IMG/VR virus record: IMGVR_UViG_3300043775_002303
Location: 1-22,448 of that record
DNA: 22,448 nucleotides
Reading direction: 5' to 3' (one strand)
Source: a virus
In this document: positions 1 to 6,708 of the stretch, piece by piece
Layout of the letters: each line of letters opens with the position of its first letter
Position numbering within the stretch: position 1 is the first letter of the stretch
Program-made: the position numbers and the translations under genes
The notes under the pieces: generated by a model
The model's input: only the letters and a program-made list of their open reading frames with translations
Told to the model about the DNA's origin: nothing
Databases searched by the model: none

Positions 1-664
1 CGACTCGTGTAGTACCACCAGAGCCTTTAGAACCTCCACCTTGAGATTCACCCCACCAGAATGCTGTCACTTGCTGTTGCTGTGCTAACCACGCTTCAAA
101 TGGAAGGTAATCGTCTTTGGTCAAGAACTTACCATCATCAGTTTCCACAAACAATCTTTCCGCTTTAAGCATCACAGTTTCTTCAAAACGTGAATCAATT
201 TTAGCGGCTCTGATTTTACTTGTAAACTCATCGTTCATTCTACGCTGACGCTCAATCGTTTGATAACGATTTAATTGTTCTTCATATTCTTTTGTTTTAG
301 AGAGCAATAGCTCTTTCTCACTAATCACAGGTTGTAGCTTCGCATTTAATCGAGCGGCAACCATTTGTTCTAATTTGGCATCATCAATTTTACCTTCAGA
401 CGCGGCTTCTAATTCTTTAATTCGTGCCAATTGTTGTTGCACAGATTCTGGTTCTAGTTCACCAAATAAAGACAATTTCTGCTTGATTGTCTTTGCATCA
501 TTACGCTCTTTTTGCAGAGCAGAGTACACAGTATTGAATTCAGTTAAAGGTTTCACACCTTCAACATCAAGTACATATTTTGAACCATCATCAACAGATG
601 TATATAAATCATGAAGTGATGCATCAATTTCGTCTAAACTCGTTAATTCGTATTTTAAAGCCAT
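1..664 (-). CDS. Phage scaffold-like protein (3' end cut by window edge)
   Basis: The reading frame is open from ATG at 664 to the window edge, about 221 codons, starting MALKYELTSLDEIDASLHDL. The N-terminus resembles the small scaffold-type proteins that lie between portal and major capsid genes in many phages. Residues about 45-140 are charged, Glu/Lys/Gln-rich and likely coiled coil, as expected of a scaffold. The visible end is Gly/Ser-rich (GGGSKGSGG). An AGAGGA ribosome binding site precedes the ATG. The gene follows the portal by 30 bp in the same direction, so it belongs to the head operon. The role is inferred from composition and position; the capsid gene itself would lie beyond the window. 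Confidence 0.6.
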   Translation of the reverse strand, partial: MALKYELTSLDEIDASLHDLYTSVDDGSKYVLDVEGVKPLTEFNTVYSALQKERNDAKTIKQKLSLFGELEPESVQQQLARIKELEAASEGKIDDAKLEQMVAARLNAKLQPVISEKELLLSKTKEYEEQLNRYQTIERQRRMNDEFTSKIRAAKIDSRFEETVMLKAERLFVETDDGKFLTKDDYLPFEAWLAQQQQVTAFWWGESQGGGSKGSGGTTRV

Positions 665-694
665 CTTTAAAAATCCTCTAAGGTTCGGCTAACA

Positions 695-2194
695 TTAGCC
701 TTGTGTTGGACTAACACCATTGTCAGTCATATCGTCTTCTTGACCATTTACTGTCACAGTAGTGGTCGGTTGTTTAACAGGTTGAACTTGGATTGGTGGA
801 GCTAAATCTTCACTATCTATTTGTTTGCGTTCTTGCTCATAATCCATTTTAGTTAGATTTTGAGATTTTAAGATTTCATGTAACGCTGCGTCCGAGATAG
901 GAAGTAAACCAGTTTGTTTTGCAGCCACAAGTTGCGCAAAGTCTTGACCAGTCATATTCTTATCCGCGAATTGTAAATTCGGGATAACCTTAACTTGGGT
1001 TTCATCCACATTCATCCAACGTGCTAACTTTTTAAGCAATTGCTCTAATCCATATGCCGCAGTCACAGCTACTTGATTCAAACTTGCTGTCTGAGCCGCC
1101 ATACGAATCTTAAGTGCGTCACCTGACTCTTGTTTGCTGTTGCTGTTCATTAACTGACCAGCTTTAGTCACAGCGGCTTCTTTGTCGTTCTGTAGAGCTT
1201 GACGCATCTCAGCAAGACCTGAGGAAGACACACCAATAAACTTGGCATCACCGCCCATATCTACATCAATTTTAGCACCTGCTCCTACACGGGTTGCTTG
1301 GTCTTGGTCATTAGAGCCACCTACTACCACAAGTGTGTCTTGACCTTGCATATAGAGTGTATGACGATAATCTGCTTCAGCACGATAGATTGCAATCGAT
1401 AGATTAGCTAATCCGAGTAATGGTGGGATATCAGGTTTAGCGGCAATATCTTTTGTATTAATAAACACAAATGGGATTTCATTTAATGTTTGACCACGAT
1501 ACTTAGGTGTGTATAGCGCACGGTCAATCATGACCCCGTTTTCACCCATAATCACAACAGCTTGTGAGTATTCACTTGTTGTGTAATCTTCTTCATTAAG
1601 AACTAAATCACCCAATGAAAGAACACGATATCTAAATTCTTCAAACCATGAGAAGTCACGTCTTACCCATGTGGATTCATCTAGTACCACAAGATTTAAA
1701 GCATTGAACCCGACATTATCAGAGCCTTCATCCCAATTAGTAATATGCTCTGCATCGTATATAGCAATATATGGGTTGCCAGAGCCACTAGTATCAATGT
1801 CAAGCAATAAGCCAACACGCCCAGTAATAAATTGTTGCGCATGAATCCTCCGCAATAAATGGTCAATATTATCACCATTAATACTTGCTTTATCGCGCAA
1901 AAATTCCATTTCTGGAGGAAGTGATATTTGAGTGGGTTTATAGTGGAGAAGACCTAAATACGATTCAACAGCATCATGTACAAAGTTGTGGTAGACAGCT
2001 CGTTGCTTATAAGCGTTATATGCAGTGCGCCCATCTTGACCAATACCCATACCATCAAGTGTTTGACCGCCCGTTGGAGGTAGATACGTCTCACTTTTAC
2101 TTTTAACCTGTTTCTCGCCTTTATAACAATCCCGCATTAAAGTGTAATCGGGAATTGCTTCATCATAAAGTGGATGTGTAGAACTAATACTCAT
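695..2194 (-). CDS. Phage portal protein (DUF4055 family)
   Basis: The 499-aa product matches the DUF4055 portal-type family in length and texture: an N-terminal block with GERVK-like spacing (DCYKGEKQVKSKSETYLPP), a middle alpha/beta region with LLLDIDTSG and NEIPFVFIN, and a helical C-terminal part (QESGDALKIRMAAQTASLNQVA). Portals form the dodecameric ring at one capsid vertex through which DNA is packaged and ejected, docking the terminase encoded upstream. The last 40 residues are polar and low complexity. The start ATG is preceded by AAGGA, which overlaps the stop of the upstream membrane-protein gene, suggesting translational coupling. Placement between terminase and scaffold supports the assignment. 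Confidence 0.85.
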   Translation of the reverse strand: MSISSTHPLYDEAIPDYTLMRDCYKGEKQVKSKSETYLPPTGGQTLDGMGIGQDGRTAYNAYKQRAVYHNFVHDAVESYLGLLHYKPTQISLPPEMEFLRDKASINGDNIDHLLRRIHAQQFITGRVGLLLDIDTSGSGNPYIAIYDAEHITNWDEGSDNVGFNALNLVVLDESTWVRRDFSWFEEFRYRVLSLGDLVLNEEDYTTSEYSQAVVIMGENGVMIDRALYTPKYRGQTLNEIPFVFINTKDIAAKPDIPPLLGLANLSIAIYRAEADYRHTLYMQGQDTLVVVGGSNDQDQATRVGAGAKIDVDMGGDAKFIGVSSSGLAEMRQALQNDKEAAVTKAGQLMNSNSKQESGDALKIRMAAQTASLNQVAVTAAYGLEQLLKKLARWMNVDETQVKVIPNLQFADKNMTGQDFAQLVAAKQTGLLPISDAALHEILKSQNLTKMDYEQERKQIDSEDLAPPIQVQPVKQPTTTVTVNGQEDDMTDNGVSPTQG

Positions 2195-2200
2195 AAAATT

Positions 2201-2458
2201 TTATCCTTCAGTAACTATGTCATGAGCAGAAGCTAAAGCAATCACACCTGTGACAATTTCAACGGCTGTATCTTTTTCAATACCAAACCAAGAAATCAGC
2301 AACATAGGAATTAATAACATAAGTCCTCGTTGAGTTCCTTGTTCGGATAATTTATATTTTACTTTATCCCACAGTGAGGGTTTCTTGACTTCTACCGCAG
2401 ATAGACGTTTAATGATTCCTTCTAATTCCGCGATTCTATTTTCTAAATCTTCTGCCAT
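2201..2458 (-). CDS. Small membrane protein, holin-like
   Basis: This 85-aa protein has a short N-terminal coiled-coil-like helix (LENRIAELEGIIKRL), a basic stretch (about residues 25-42) and two hydrophobic segments (about 45-60, GLMLLIPMLLISWFGI, and 66-80, AVEIVTGVIALASAH). Two short membrane segments with a charged terminus are common in phage holins and in small membrane proteins near head genes. No endolysin is visible in the window, so the lysis role is only a guess. A GAGGA site precedes ATG 2458. It is cotranscribed with the HU-like gene upstream and the portal downstream. Confidence 0.5.
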   Translation of the reverse strand: MAEDLENRIAELEGIIKRLSAVEVKKPSLWDKVKYKLSEQGTQRGLMLLIPMLLISWFGIEKDTAVEIVTGVIALASAHDIVTEG

Positions 2459-2479
2459 TACGTCCTCACTATAGTTTTA

Positions 2480-2752
2480 TTACTTAGCTTGCTTGAATGC
2501 GAGAAATTGTGTCGCTGGTTTAGCTGCGATATTCAATGCTTCACCTGTGGACGGATTACGACCTACTCTTGCAGCACGAGCAGCACGAGTTTTCAATTTG
2601 AATGCACCAAAATTTGGAATACGAATTGATGTCTGAGCAGTTAATGCTTTGAACACATTATCAATCACAGTGCGGGTATCCGCATTAGTCAATTGAATAC
2701 CAGCATCACTATTTAGCGACTTAACTTCTTGTAAGAATTCTTTTAAAGCCAT
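2480..2752 (-). CDS. HU/IHF-family DNA-binding protein
   Basis: The 90-aa product has the HU/IHF layout: two N-terminal helices (MALKEFLQEV and NADTRTVIDNVFKAL), the turn leading to a beta-sheet (IRIPNFGAFKLKTRAARAARVGRNPSTGE) with the GRNPxTGE arm motif and a C-terminal helix (KPATQFLAFKQA). Family members bend DNA as dimers. Possible roles here are condensing or bending phage DNA for packaging, replication or transcription control. AAAGGT precedes the start, and a sigma70-like promoter (2797-2826) lies just upstream, so the gene probably leads its own transcript into the portal and scaffold genes. Recognition of the family is secure; the specific phage role is not. Confidence 0.9.
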   Translation of the reverse strand: MALKEFLQEVKSLNSDAGIQLTNADTRTVIDNVFKALTAQTSIRIPNFGAFKLKTRAARAARVGRNPSTGEALNIAAKPATQFLAFKQAK

Positions 2753-2796
2753 TATTATTTTACCTTTAGGTTAGTATAAGGTGGTTAGAAAAGAAC

Positions 2797-2826
2797 ACAT
2801 TACCACAAGTTAGTGGGTTTTGTCAA
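2797..2826 (-). promoter_or_regulatory. Promoter upstream of HU-like gene
   Basis: On the minus strand TTGACA (2826-2821) and TAATGT (2802-2797) are separated by 18 bp. The HU-like start codon follows 45 bp after the -10 box. It lies between the tRNA and the HU-like gene, so it could serve head-gene expression independently of the terminase transcript. Confidence 0.55.
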
Positions 2827-2859
2827 GGATTTGATTGGGGATTTGATGAGGTTTGATAT

Positions 2860-2934
2860 TGGTGCGCCAAGCAGGATTCGAACCTACAACCCAGTTCTTA
2901 TGAGGAACGCGCTCTACCTTTGAGCTACAGGCGC
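2860..2934 (-). tRNA. tRNA with CAU anticodon (Ile2 or elongator Met), encoded CCA
   Basis: A full cloverleaf is visible on the minus strand. Acceptor GCGCCTG pairs with TTGGCGC (one T-T mismatch and one G-T pair), the D stem is GCTC/GAGC, the anticodon loop is CTCATAA, and the T arm is GTAGG-TTCGAAT-CCTGC. It ends with discriminator A and an encoded CCA (2862-2860). The anticodon is CAU. It lacks the three G-C pairs of initiator tRNA next to the anticodon loop. Positions 4-69 and 5-68 are C-G pairs, which in E. coli favour lysidine modification by TilS (tRNA-Ile2, reading AUA) over tRNA-Met. That assignment is an inference. Confidence 0.9.
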
Positions 2935-3270
2935 ATATTGATAGTTGTCGGTGCTGAACTCCAACTTGTGGTGCTGTTTAACACACGCTTACTCTTTCGA
3001 GATAGTTACTCCTACAGTAACACTCCACTAGGCTTTTGGGCTTCTACCCCGTTCCATAGCGTATCAGCCTACGCATTTAACTATCAATAAAACAACATGG
3101 TGTAACCAATCATTTCTACTTTAGGCGGTGAAAATGATAGGAGAACTCGATTCGGCAGAATCTCAAAACCATATTGTTTTATTCATAGTGCTTGTCTTTC
3201 CAAGCTGTCAGTACGATAAACTTAAAGAACTCTCGTGACTCAGAGCCGTGTTATGATTAATTATAATGCC
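2935..3270 (-). ncRNA. Candidate structured non-coding RNA between HNH gene and tRNA
   Basis: No reading frame is convincing here, but complementary segments are dense. A 15-bp helix with one G-U pair joins 3169-3183 to 3086-3100. A 10-bp helix joins 3079-3088 to 2937-2946 and ends two bases before the tRNA. Local hairpins lie at 3190-3205, 3059-3074 and 3005-3021, with a CTC-GAAA-GAG GNRA tetraloop hairpin at 2992-3001. The loop of 3059-3074 (AGCCTA, 3066-3071) can pair with TAGGCT at 3029-3034 as a pseudoknot. It could be a long tRNA leader, part of a group I intron or an independent RNA. I recognise no known family. Confidence 0.45.
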
Positions 3271-3483
3271 TTATTTTAAATTGTCAATATTTTTATAGAA
3301 CTCCGCAATCTTAACTAATTCTTCAACCGTTGCATTACCCTTAAGTCTATTAGCACGATTAGATACCACAACAATATTTCCTATTTCATACGCACCATTA
3401 TTATCAATTCTATCAAAACTATAGGAGTTATCATAGGCTTTACCTTTATTCCATTTGAGAGGGATACCTAATATTGGACACAC
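3271..3483 (-). CDS. HNH-type endonuclease, probably start-less or decaying
   Basis: The product contains the phage HNH-like signature CPILGIPL...SFDRIDNNGAYEIGNIVVVSNRANRLKG, typical of small free-standing homing-type nucleases. The only canonical start is GTG 3483, with no ribosome binding site. The frame stays open upstream to 3594, and the extra residues (IYQQLKSSATRRGIPF...LDYPTV) look like the normal N-terminal part of the family. That part has no ATG, GTG or TTG and begins after the in-frame stops TAG-GGG-TAA at the end of the terminase gene. Initiation at ATT/ATC or loss of function are the alternatives. Such nucleases typically spread by cutting relatives that lack them. Confidence 0.6.
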   Translation of the reverse strand: MCPILGIPLKWNKGKAYDNSYSFDRIDNNGAYEIGNIVVVSNRANRLKGNATVEELVKIAEFYKNIDNLK

Positions 3484-3600
3484 GGTAGGGTAATCTAATC
3501 CATATAATTGTAGTTTGGTTAATCTAAAGGGAATACCTCTCCTAGTAGCACTTGATTTTAATTGTTGATAGATGGTGTTTAGGTGTTTGATAAATTACCC

Positions 3601-5154
3601 CTATGTCAACCCCTTAGTCTTACCAGACTTAGAGCCTAACTTGGTTGCTAATACTCGATATCTCACTGCATCTTGTATATGGTCACAGGAGTGAGTTTCT
3701 ACATCATCAGGGTTCTTTGTATCACGAACTGTGGTCGGAAATATTTCAATAAAATATTTATTGGTATTAAATATAAATAACCCCGCTTTTTCACGATAAG
3801 GTTTGTCAGGTGTTGTTTTTGAGTTCTGTAGAAATTGCTTCACCGATTCCCAGCCATGAACACGACTACCTCGTGATTTATCGGAGCGTTCCCAGGTCAC
3901 ACCTTGGTAGACTTTATCCCCAATCACAATAGGTTGATTCATTGACCGTGCAATGGAATTGCCATTCTCCATATTCCAAATAGAGTTATCTGCTGCTCCA
4001 CCTTTACATCTATCATGAATACCCATCATGAGTTCACGTTTTACAATCTCTGTAGCTACATCATGAGCAAGCATCTTTAATCCTTTATTAACATTTCCTT
4101 CTTCACAACCATAATATTCACCAATAAGAAATAAATCCCCTCTCACAGTTGAACGAGTTTTGCCATTACGCAATGTGATATCTTCACCATTAGACTCAGC
4201 CCACCAATTCACAGAGAAAGGACTACTGCTTCCCCAGTCAAATGAACGGTCTATTTTCCAACTACTAGGGATATCAAATGGTGGGATGATATGGGTATCG
4301 GAATCCCATACATCCTCAAACATACCTCCATCCACAGCATTATCCCATGAGCCTAAGAGCCATGCACGTCTTTTGCGTGGGTCAATAATACTTTCTAAGT
4401 CTGCCACATATTCAGGGGATAGCTTTGTATTCTCACGATATGACCCGAATATATGACATTGGGTCTTAACCATGACTTCTTCTTTCTGTGTACGAGGATT
4501 GAATATTTTGACCTCTCGCTTCACAATTTCACCCGCATCACCAGCATCAATGAATCTTTTTTTCACAAATAGATGTCCACGACCACTTGGGTTTGTTGTG
4601 CAGAAGATGGTTAAGGGTATCTCAGGTAGAATAGTTCCATCAAGTAGAGGATGTTCTTCAGGTACAAATGAGGTACGGTTTAATGAGGTGACCAAATCTA
4701 ACACAGTTGAATCGGGATATTGCGACAGCTCGTTAATGCCTATGTAACAGAATTCTTGTCCATGCAGCTTCTGATAATCCTGTTCGTCAGCCACAGCACG
4801 AAATAATAGTTCCTCACCATCTTTCCACACCCATTTGAATTCGCCTTTACTCGATAAGAATTTCGCCCCATCTAGGAATTGAGGAAAGTAACGCTTTGTT
4901 TTTGTTATGATGTCGTCTAATGCGGAGTATTGACGGTCAATAATAATCCCTTTCCAAAATCGACCATATCCAATTCCCACACTCTTACGGAATCGCATTA
5001 TCTGTAAATCCGTTTTACCATTACCCCGTGAGCCATGATAAAGAATTAGATTTGCGGGACATGATAACGCGAGGGTCTGAGAGCCAGCAGTAGGTTGCCA
5101 GATAATCTTTCTACCATTTACTTTTCCATCTACAATTAATCCATTATTACTCAT
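3601..5154 (-). CDS. terL: Terminase large subunit
   Basis: This is the ATP-driven packaging motor and nuclease. From ATG 5154 it is 517 aa. The N-terminal ATPase has Walker A GSRGNGKT (41-48), Walker B CYIGINE (136-142, catalytic E142) and the coupling motif TIFCTTNP (about 183-190). The C-terminal RNase H-like nuclease shows acidic residues in SFDWG (D306), GAADNS (D389) and DHIQDAVRY (D491, D495). Length and order fit the Terminase_6-type families. The frame extends to TTG 5169, but ATG 5154 is the better start because it overlaps the stop of the upstream 51-aa gene (GATGAGTAA), a typical coupled start. It lies in the packaging operon after the small subunit. Confidence 0.93.
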   Translation of the reverse strand: MSNNGLIVDGKVNGRKIIWQPTAGSQTLALSCPANLILYHGSRGNGKTDLQIMRFRKSVGIGYGRFWKGIIIDRQYSALDDIITKTKRYFPQFLDGAKFLSSKGEFKWVWKDGEELLFRAVADEQDYQKLHGQEFCYIGINELSQYPDSTVLDLVTSLNRTSFVPEEHPLLDGTILPEIPLTIFCTTNPSGRGHLFVKKRFIDAGDAGEIVKREVKIFNPRTQKEEVMVKTQCHIFGSYRENTKLSPEYVADLESIIDPRKRRAWLLGSWDNAVDGGMFEDVWDSDTHIIPPFDIPSSWKIDRSFDWGSSSPFSVNWWAESNGEDITLRNGKTRSTVRGDLFLIGEYYGCEEGNVNKGLKMLAHDVATEIVKRELMMGIHDRCKGGAADNSIWNMENGNSIARSMNQPIVIGDKVYQGVTWERSDKSRGSRVHGWESVKQFLQNSKTTPDKPYREKAGLFIFNTNKYFIEIFPTTVRDTKNPDDVETHSCDHIQDAVRYRVLATKLGSKSGKTKGLT

Positions 5155-5302
5155 CCCAATCGCCACCAAGTAAATAGTCGTCTATTAGTTCTAATTCATA
5201 TTTTAATTTAAATAATGTTTCATCTTTTGTATCTAAATTGAGGAAACATTTATGGATATCTAAATCGAGTAACTCATTTAATTCTTCATTTGGCTCATTC
5301 AT
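5147..5302 (-). CDS. Hypothetical acidic 51-aa protein
   Basis: A short frame, MNEPNEELNELLDLDIHKCF to GGDWDE, fills the gap between the 100-aa gene and the large terminase. Its ATG overlaps the upstream stop (TGATG), and its own stop overlaps the terminase ATG by 8 bp. Tight coupling on both sides argues that it is translated. It is strongly acidic and predicted helical. No family is recognised; a terminase accessory role is possible from position only. Confidence 0.65.
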   Translation of the reverse strand: MNEPNEELNELLDLDIHKCFLNLDTKDETLFKLKYELELIDDYLLGGDWDE

Positions 5303-5604
5303 CAATGAATACTCATGATATCTTGCTCACAGTAGTCTTCTTTATTCACAGGTATGAAGCGTAAGCCTAGATTGAATATTGCGAGAATTTCAATTACTTC
5401 GGAGAGCAATACCTTATCAAATTTACCTAAGATTATTGAATCCATTGTGCCATCATCCCTGAATCTAGCGAGAGCTTGTTTCTTAGTATAGGTGAGTTGG
5501 GTTGTGGTGATTAAGGAGTCTAAAAGAATCACAAAGTCTTTTGATATCACAGTAGTGACAAAGCGTTTGAAGTATTCTTCGTCTGATAGGTTTTGGAGTT
5601 TCAT
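5302..5604 (-). CDS. Hypothetical protein between terminase subunits
   Basis: This 100-aa protein has no recognised domain. It alternates helical segments (SDEEYFKRFVTTVISKDFVILLDSLI and SEVIEILAIFNLGLRFIPV) and has a mixed charge. Its ATG overlaps the stop of the small terminase gene (ATATGA), and its stop overlaps the next start (TGATG). It is therefore an internal member of the packaging operon, coupled on both sides. Confidence 0.75.
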   Translation of the reverse strand: MKLQNLSDEEYFKRFVTTVISKDFVILLDSLITTTQLTYTKKQALARFRDDGTMDSIILGKFDKVLLSEVIEILAIFNLGLRFIPVNKEDYCEQDIMSIH

Positions 5605-6101
5605 ATGGATGATTCCAGTTGTTTATGCAATTTACTCTGTGAGTCAATAGCATGAGCTGACCAATCATCCACAGTCATTGTGGCTGGTGTAACCATCACA
5701 CCTCCCATGAATTCAACTTTGGTTTCAGATTTAGAGGGTGCTTCAAGTCCGAGCATAGCGGCTAATTGTTTTGCTGCCGCAACTCTTGCGGATGCATTTG
5801 AGCCTTCCCCATCATAAATCATGATTTGTCTAAGTGAAATAATCATATCCTGACGCATCCTTTCAGGGTCTGCTGCTGCCACAGATGCTTCAATCTCTTT
5901 ACGCTTAATCATGATTTGGACTTTGCTCTCTGATAAGAACTCTTTTGCATAATTATCTGCATAAGTAGCATTGATTCCTGCACGGATAGCTGCTTTGGTT
6001 GGGTTCTTATCAAACATATATTCCTTCACAAACTTCTCACGAAGTTCAACCTCATAATGACTTAATTGTCGCTCTTTAGTCGCTATTTCTGTATCTGCCA
6101 T
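5601..6101 (-). CDS. terS: Terminase small subunit
   Basis: The 166-aa product has the small-terminase pattern: KFVKEYMFDKNPTKAAIRAGI (residues about 23-43), a helix-turn-helix-like DNA-recognition segment, followed by helices for oligomerisation (ESKVQIMIKRKEIEASVAAADPERMRQDM, then SARVAAAKQLAAMLGLE) and a flexible tail. It recognises the phage packaging site and loads the large subunit, encoded 450 bp downstream. It is the first gene of the leftward packaging/head operon. The Shine-Dalgarno sequence is weak. The G-rich hairpin block directly upstream is a candidate for its DNA target. Confidence 0.85.
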   Translation of the reverse strand: MADTEIATKERQLSHYEVELREKFVKEYMFDKNPTKAAIRAGINATYADNYAKEFLSESKVQIMIKRKEIEASVAAADPERMRQDMIISLRQIMIYDGEGSNASARVAAAKQLAAMLGLEAPSKSETKVEFMGGVMVTPATMTVDDWSAHAIDSQSKLHKQLESSI

Positions 6102-6131
6102 ATCTATTTATTATTAAATCCAAAAGACATT

Positions 6132-6161
6132 TGTATATCACAGTGAGGGGTTTGGTGTCAA
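6132..6161 (-). promoter_or_regulatory. Promoter for the terminase operon
   Basis: On the minus strand TTGACA (6161-6156) and TATACA (6137-6132) are spaced 18 bp apart, and the small terminase ATG follows about 30 bp later. A second TTGACA at 6262-6257 lies in a copy of the shared 16-bp operator-like motif, with TATATA 19 bp downstream, so two tandem promoters are possible. Confidence 0.55.
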
Positions 6162-6164
6162 GTT

Positions 6165-6350
6165 ATATTGGGTTGGGGTATTTTTAAAAATCCTATATTT
6201 GAGATGGGCTTTGTCCCTATAAAAAAGAGGGTATATAGGGGGTGGGTTTGCTTTGTTGTCAAATAGTGGGGTGATTTGGGGTTTTTGTGGGTGGTTGGAT
6301 GCCCCTCTACCCCAACCCTATAAAAAATAGGGGTGTTATGGGGTAGGTAT
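6165..6350. repeat. G-rich block with nested inverted repeats upstream of terminase genes
   Basis: The plus strand is unusually rich in G runs for this AT-rich genome (GGGTTGGGG, GGGGGTGGG, GGGGTGATTTGGGG, GTGGGTGGTTGG). CCCTATA (6215-6221) pairs with TATAGGG (6234-6240). A nested pair, CTACCCC/GGGGTAG with CCCTAT/ATAGGG inside, spans 6309-6348. There is no gene. Because packaging sites often lie beside the small terminase gene, this block is a candidate pac or cos region or a G-quadruplex-prone switch. Confidence 0.45.
6247..6262 (-). promoter_or_regulatory. Shared 16-bp operator-like site (copy a)
   Basis: Read on the minus strand the site is TTGACAACAAAGCAAA, matching the motif found over the -35 boxes of several other promoters in the window. 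Its TTGACA could drive leftward transcription into the terminase operon (TATATA at 6237-6232, spacing 19). Confidence 0.5.
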
Positions 6351-6379
6351 CTCTTAAAAATCAATAACTTGCAAGCAAT

Positions 6380-6403
6380 AAAAAACCCCGCTGAAGCGGG
6401 GTT
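6380..6403 (-). terminator. Rho-independent terminator of accessory operon
   Basis: On the minus strand AACCCCGC-TTCA-GCGGGGTT forms an 8-bp GC-rich stem, followed by a run of six T. It lies 17 bp after the stop of the 70-aa gene and separates the accessory operon from the terminase transcript. Confidence 0.85.
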
Positions 6404-6409
6404 CAATTG

Positions 6410-6427
6410 TTTAACAAGTCTACCAGT
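6410..6427. repeat. 18-bp direct repeat, copy 1
   Basis: TTTAACAAGTCTACCAGT is repeated exactly at 6680-6697. The copies bracket the 70-aa gene at a period of 270 bp. Copy 1 overlaps the stop codon of that gene. Confidence 0.85.
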
Positions 6428-6632
6428 CTACAATAATGTCATTAATTTTTTTTCTAAATGATTGATAACTATCAAAAGTATACAGTTTACCATTATCAAA
6501 ATGATTAATAATAATAAAAGTATTTTCAAGATAATAAAATCTGATTTTTTTATCAATCATCGGCTTGTTTGCCATAATATAATCAAAAGTCACGCCTTGC
6601 AACAAGTGCAATTTATTAATTCGAATTTTCAT
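6420..6632 (-). CDS. Hypothetical 70-aa protein inside a direct-repeat unit
   Basis: The product is a small, basic and aromatic-rich protein (IRFYYLENTFIIINHFDNGKL) with likely beta-strands and no recognised family. GGTGGT precedes ATG 6632, and a strong terminator follows the stop. The gene lies between two identical 18-bp repeats, each placed just after a stop codon, as if one gene cassette had been inserted or duplicated at the end of the operon. Very low GC supports recent gain or relaxed selection. An overlapping plus-strand frame (6462-6767) was considered less likely. Confidence 0.6.
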   Translation of the reverse strand: MKIRINKLHLLQGVTFDYIMANKPMIDKKIRFYYLENTFIIINHFDNGKLYTFDSYQSFRKKINDIIVDW

Positions 6633-6679
6633 AATACCACCAATAATAAAACAATAATAAGATTAAAAACAAACCAAAC

Positions 6680-6697
6680 TTTAACAAGTCTACCAGT
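6680..6697. repeat. 18-bp direct repeat, copy 2
   Basis: Exact second copy of TTTAACAAGTCTACCAGT, 11 bp beyond the stop of the Cys-rich gene (6709). Confidence 0.85.
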
Positions 6698-6708
6698 ATT
6701 AAAAACAA

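Noticed and set aside
375-614. 79-aa plus-strand frame (Ser-rich)
   Set aside because: It lies antisense within the scaffold-like gene, whose frame is open and has a good start.
2935-3270. A second tRNA gene next to the CAU tRNA
   Set aside because: Hairpins are present but no cloverleaf with an anticodon loop and T arm could be built on either strand.
2935-3594. Group I intron interrupting an exon
   Set aside because: HNH plus structured RNA suggested it, but I could not identify P3/P7 core sequences or a split gene on either side: terminase ends normally and the tRNA is complete. Left as one possibility for the structured RNA.
4160-4747. Plus-strand frames inside the large terminase gene
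   Set aside because: They are shadows of the terminase reading frame, without ribosome binding sites or operon context.
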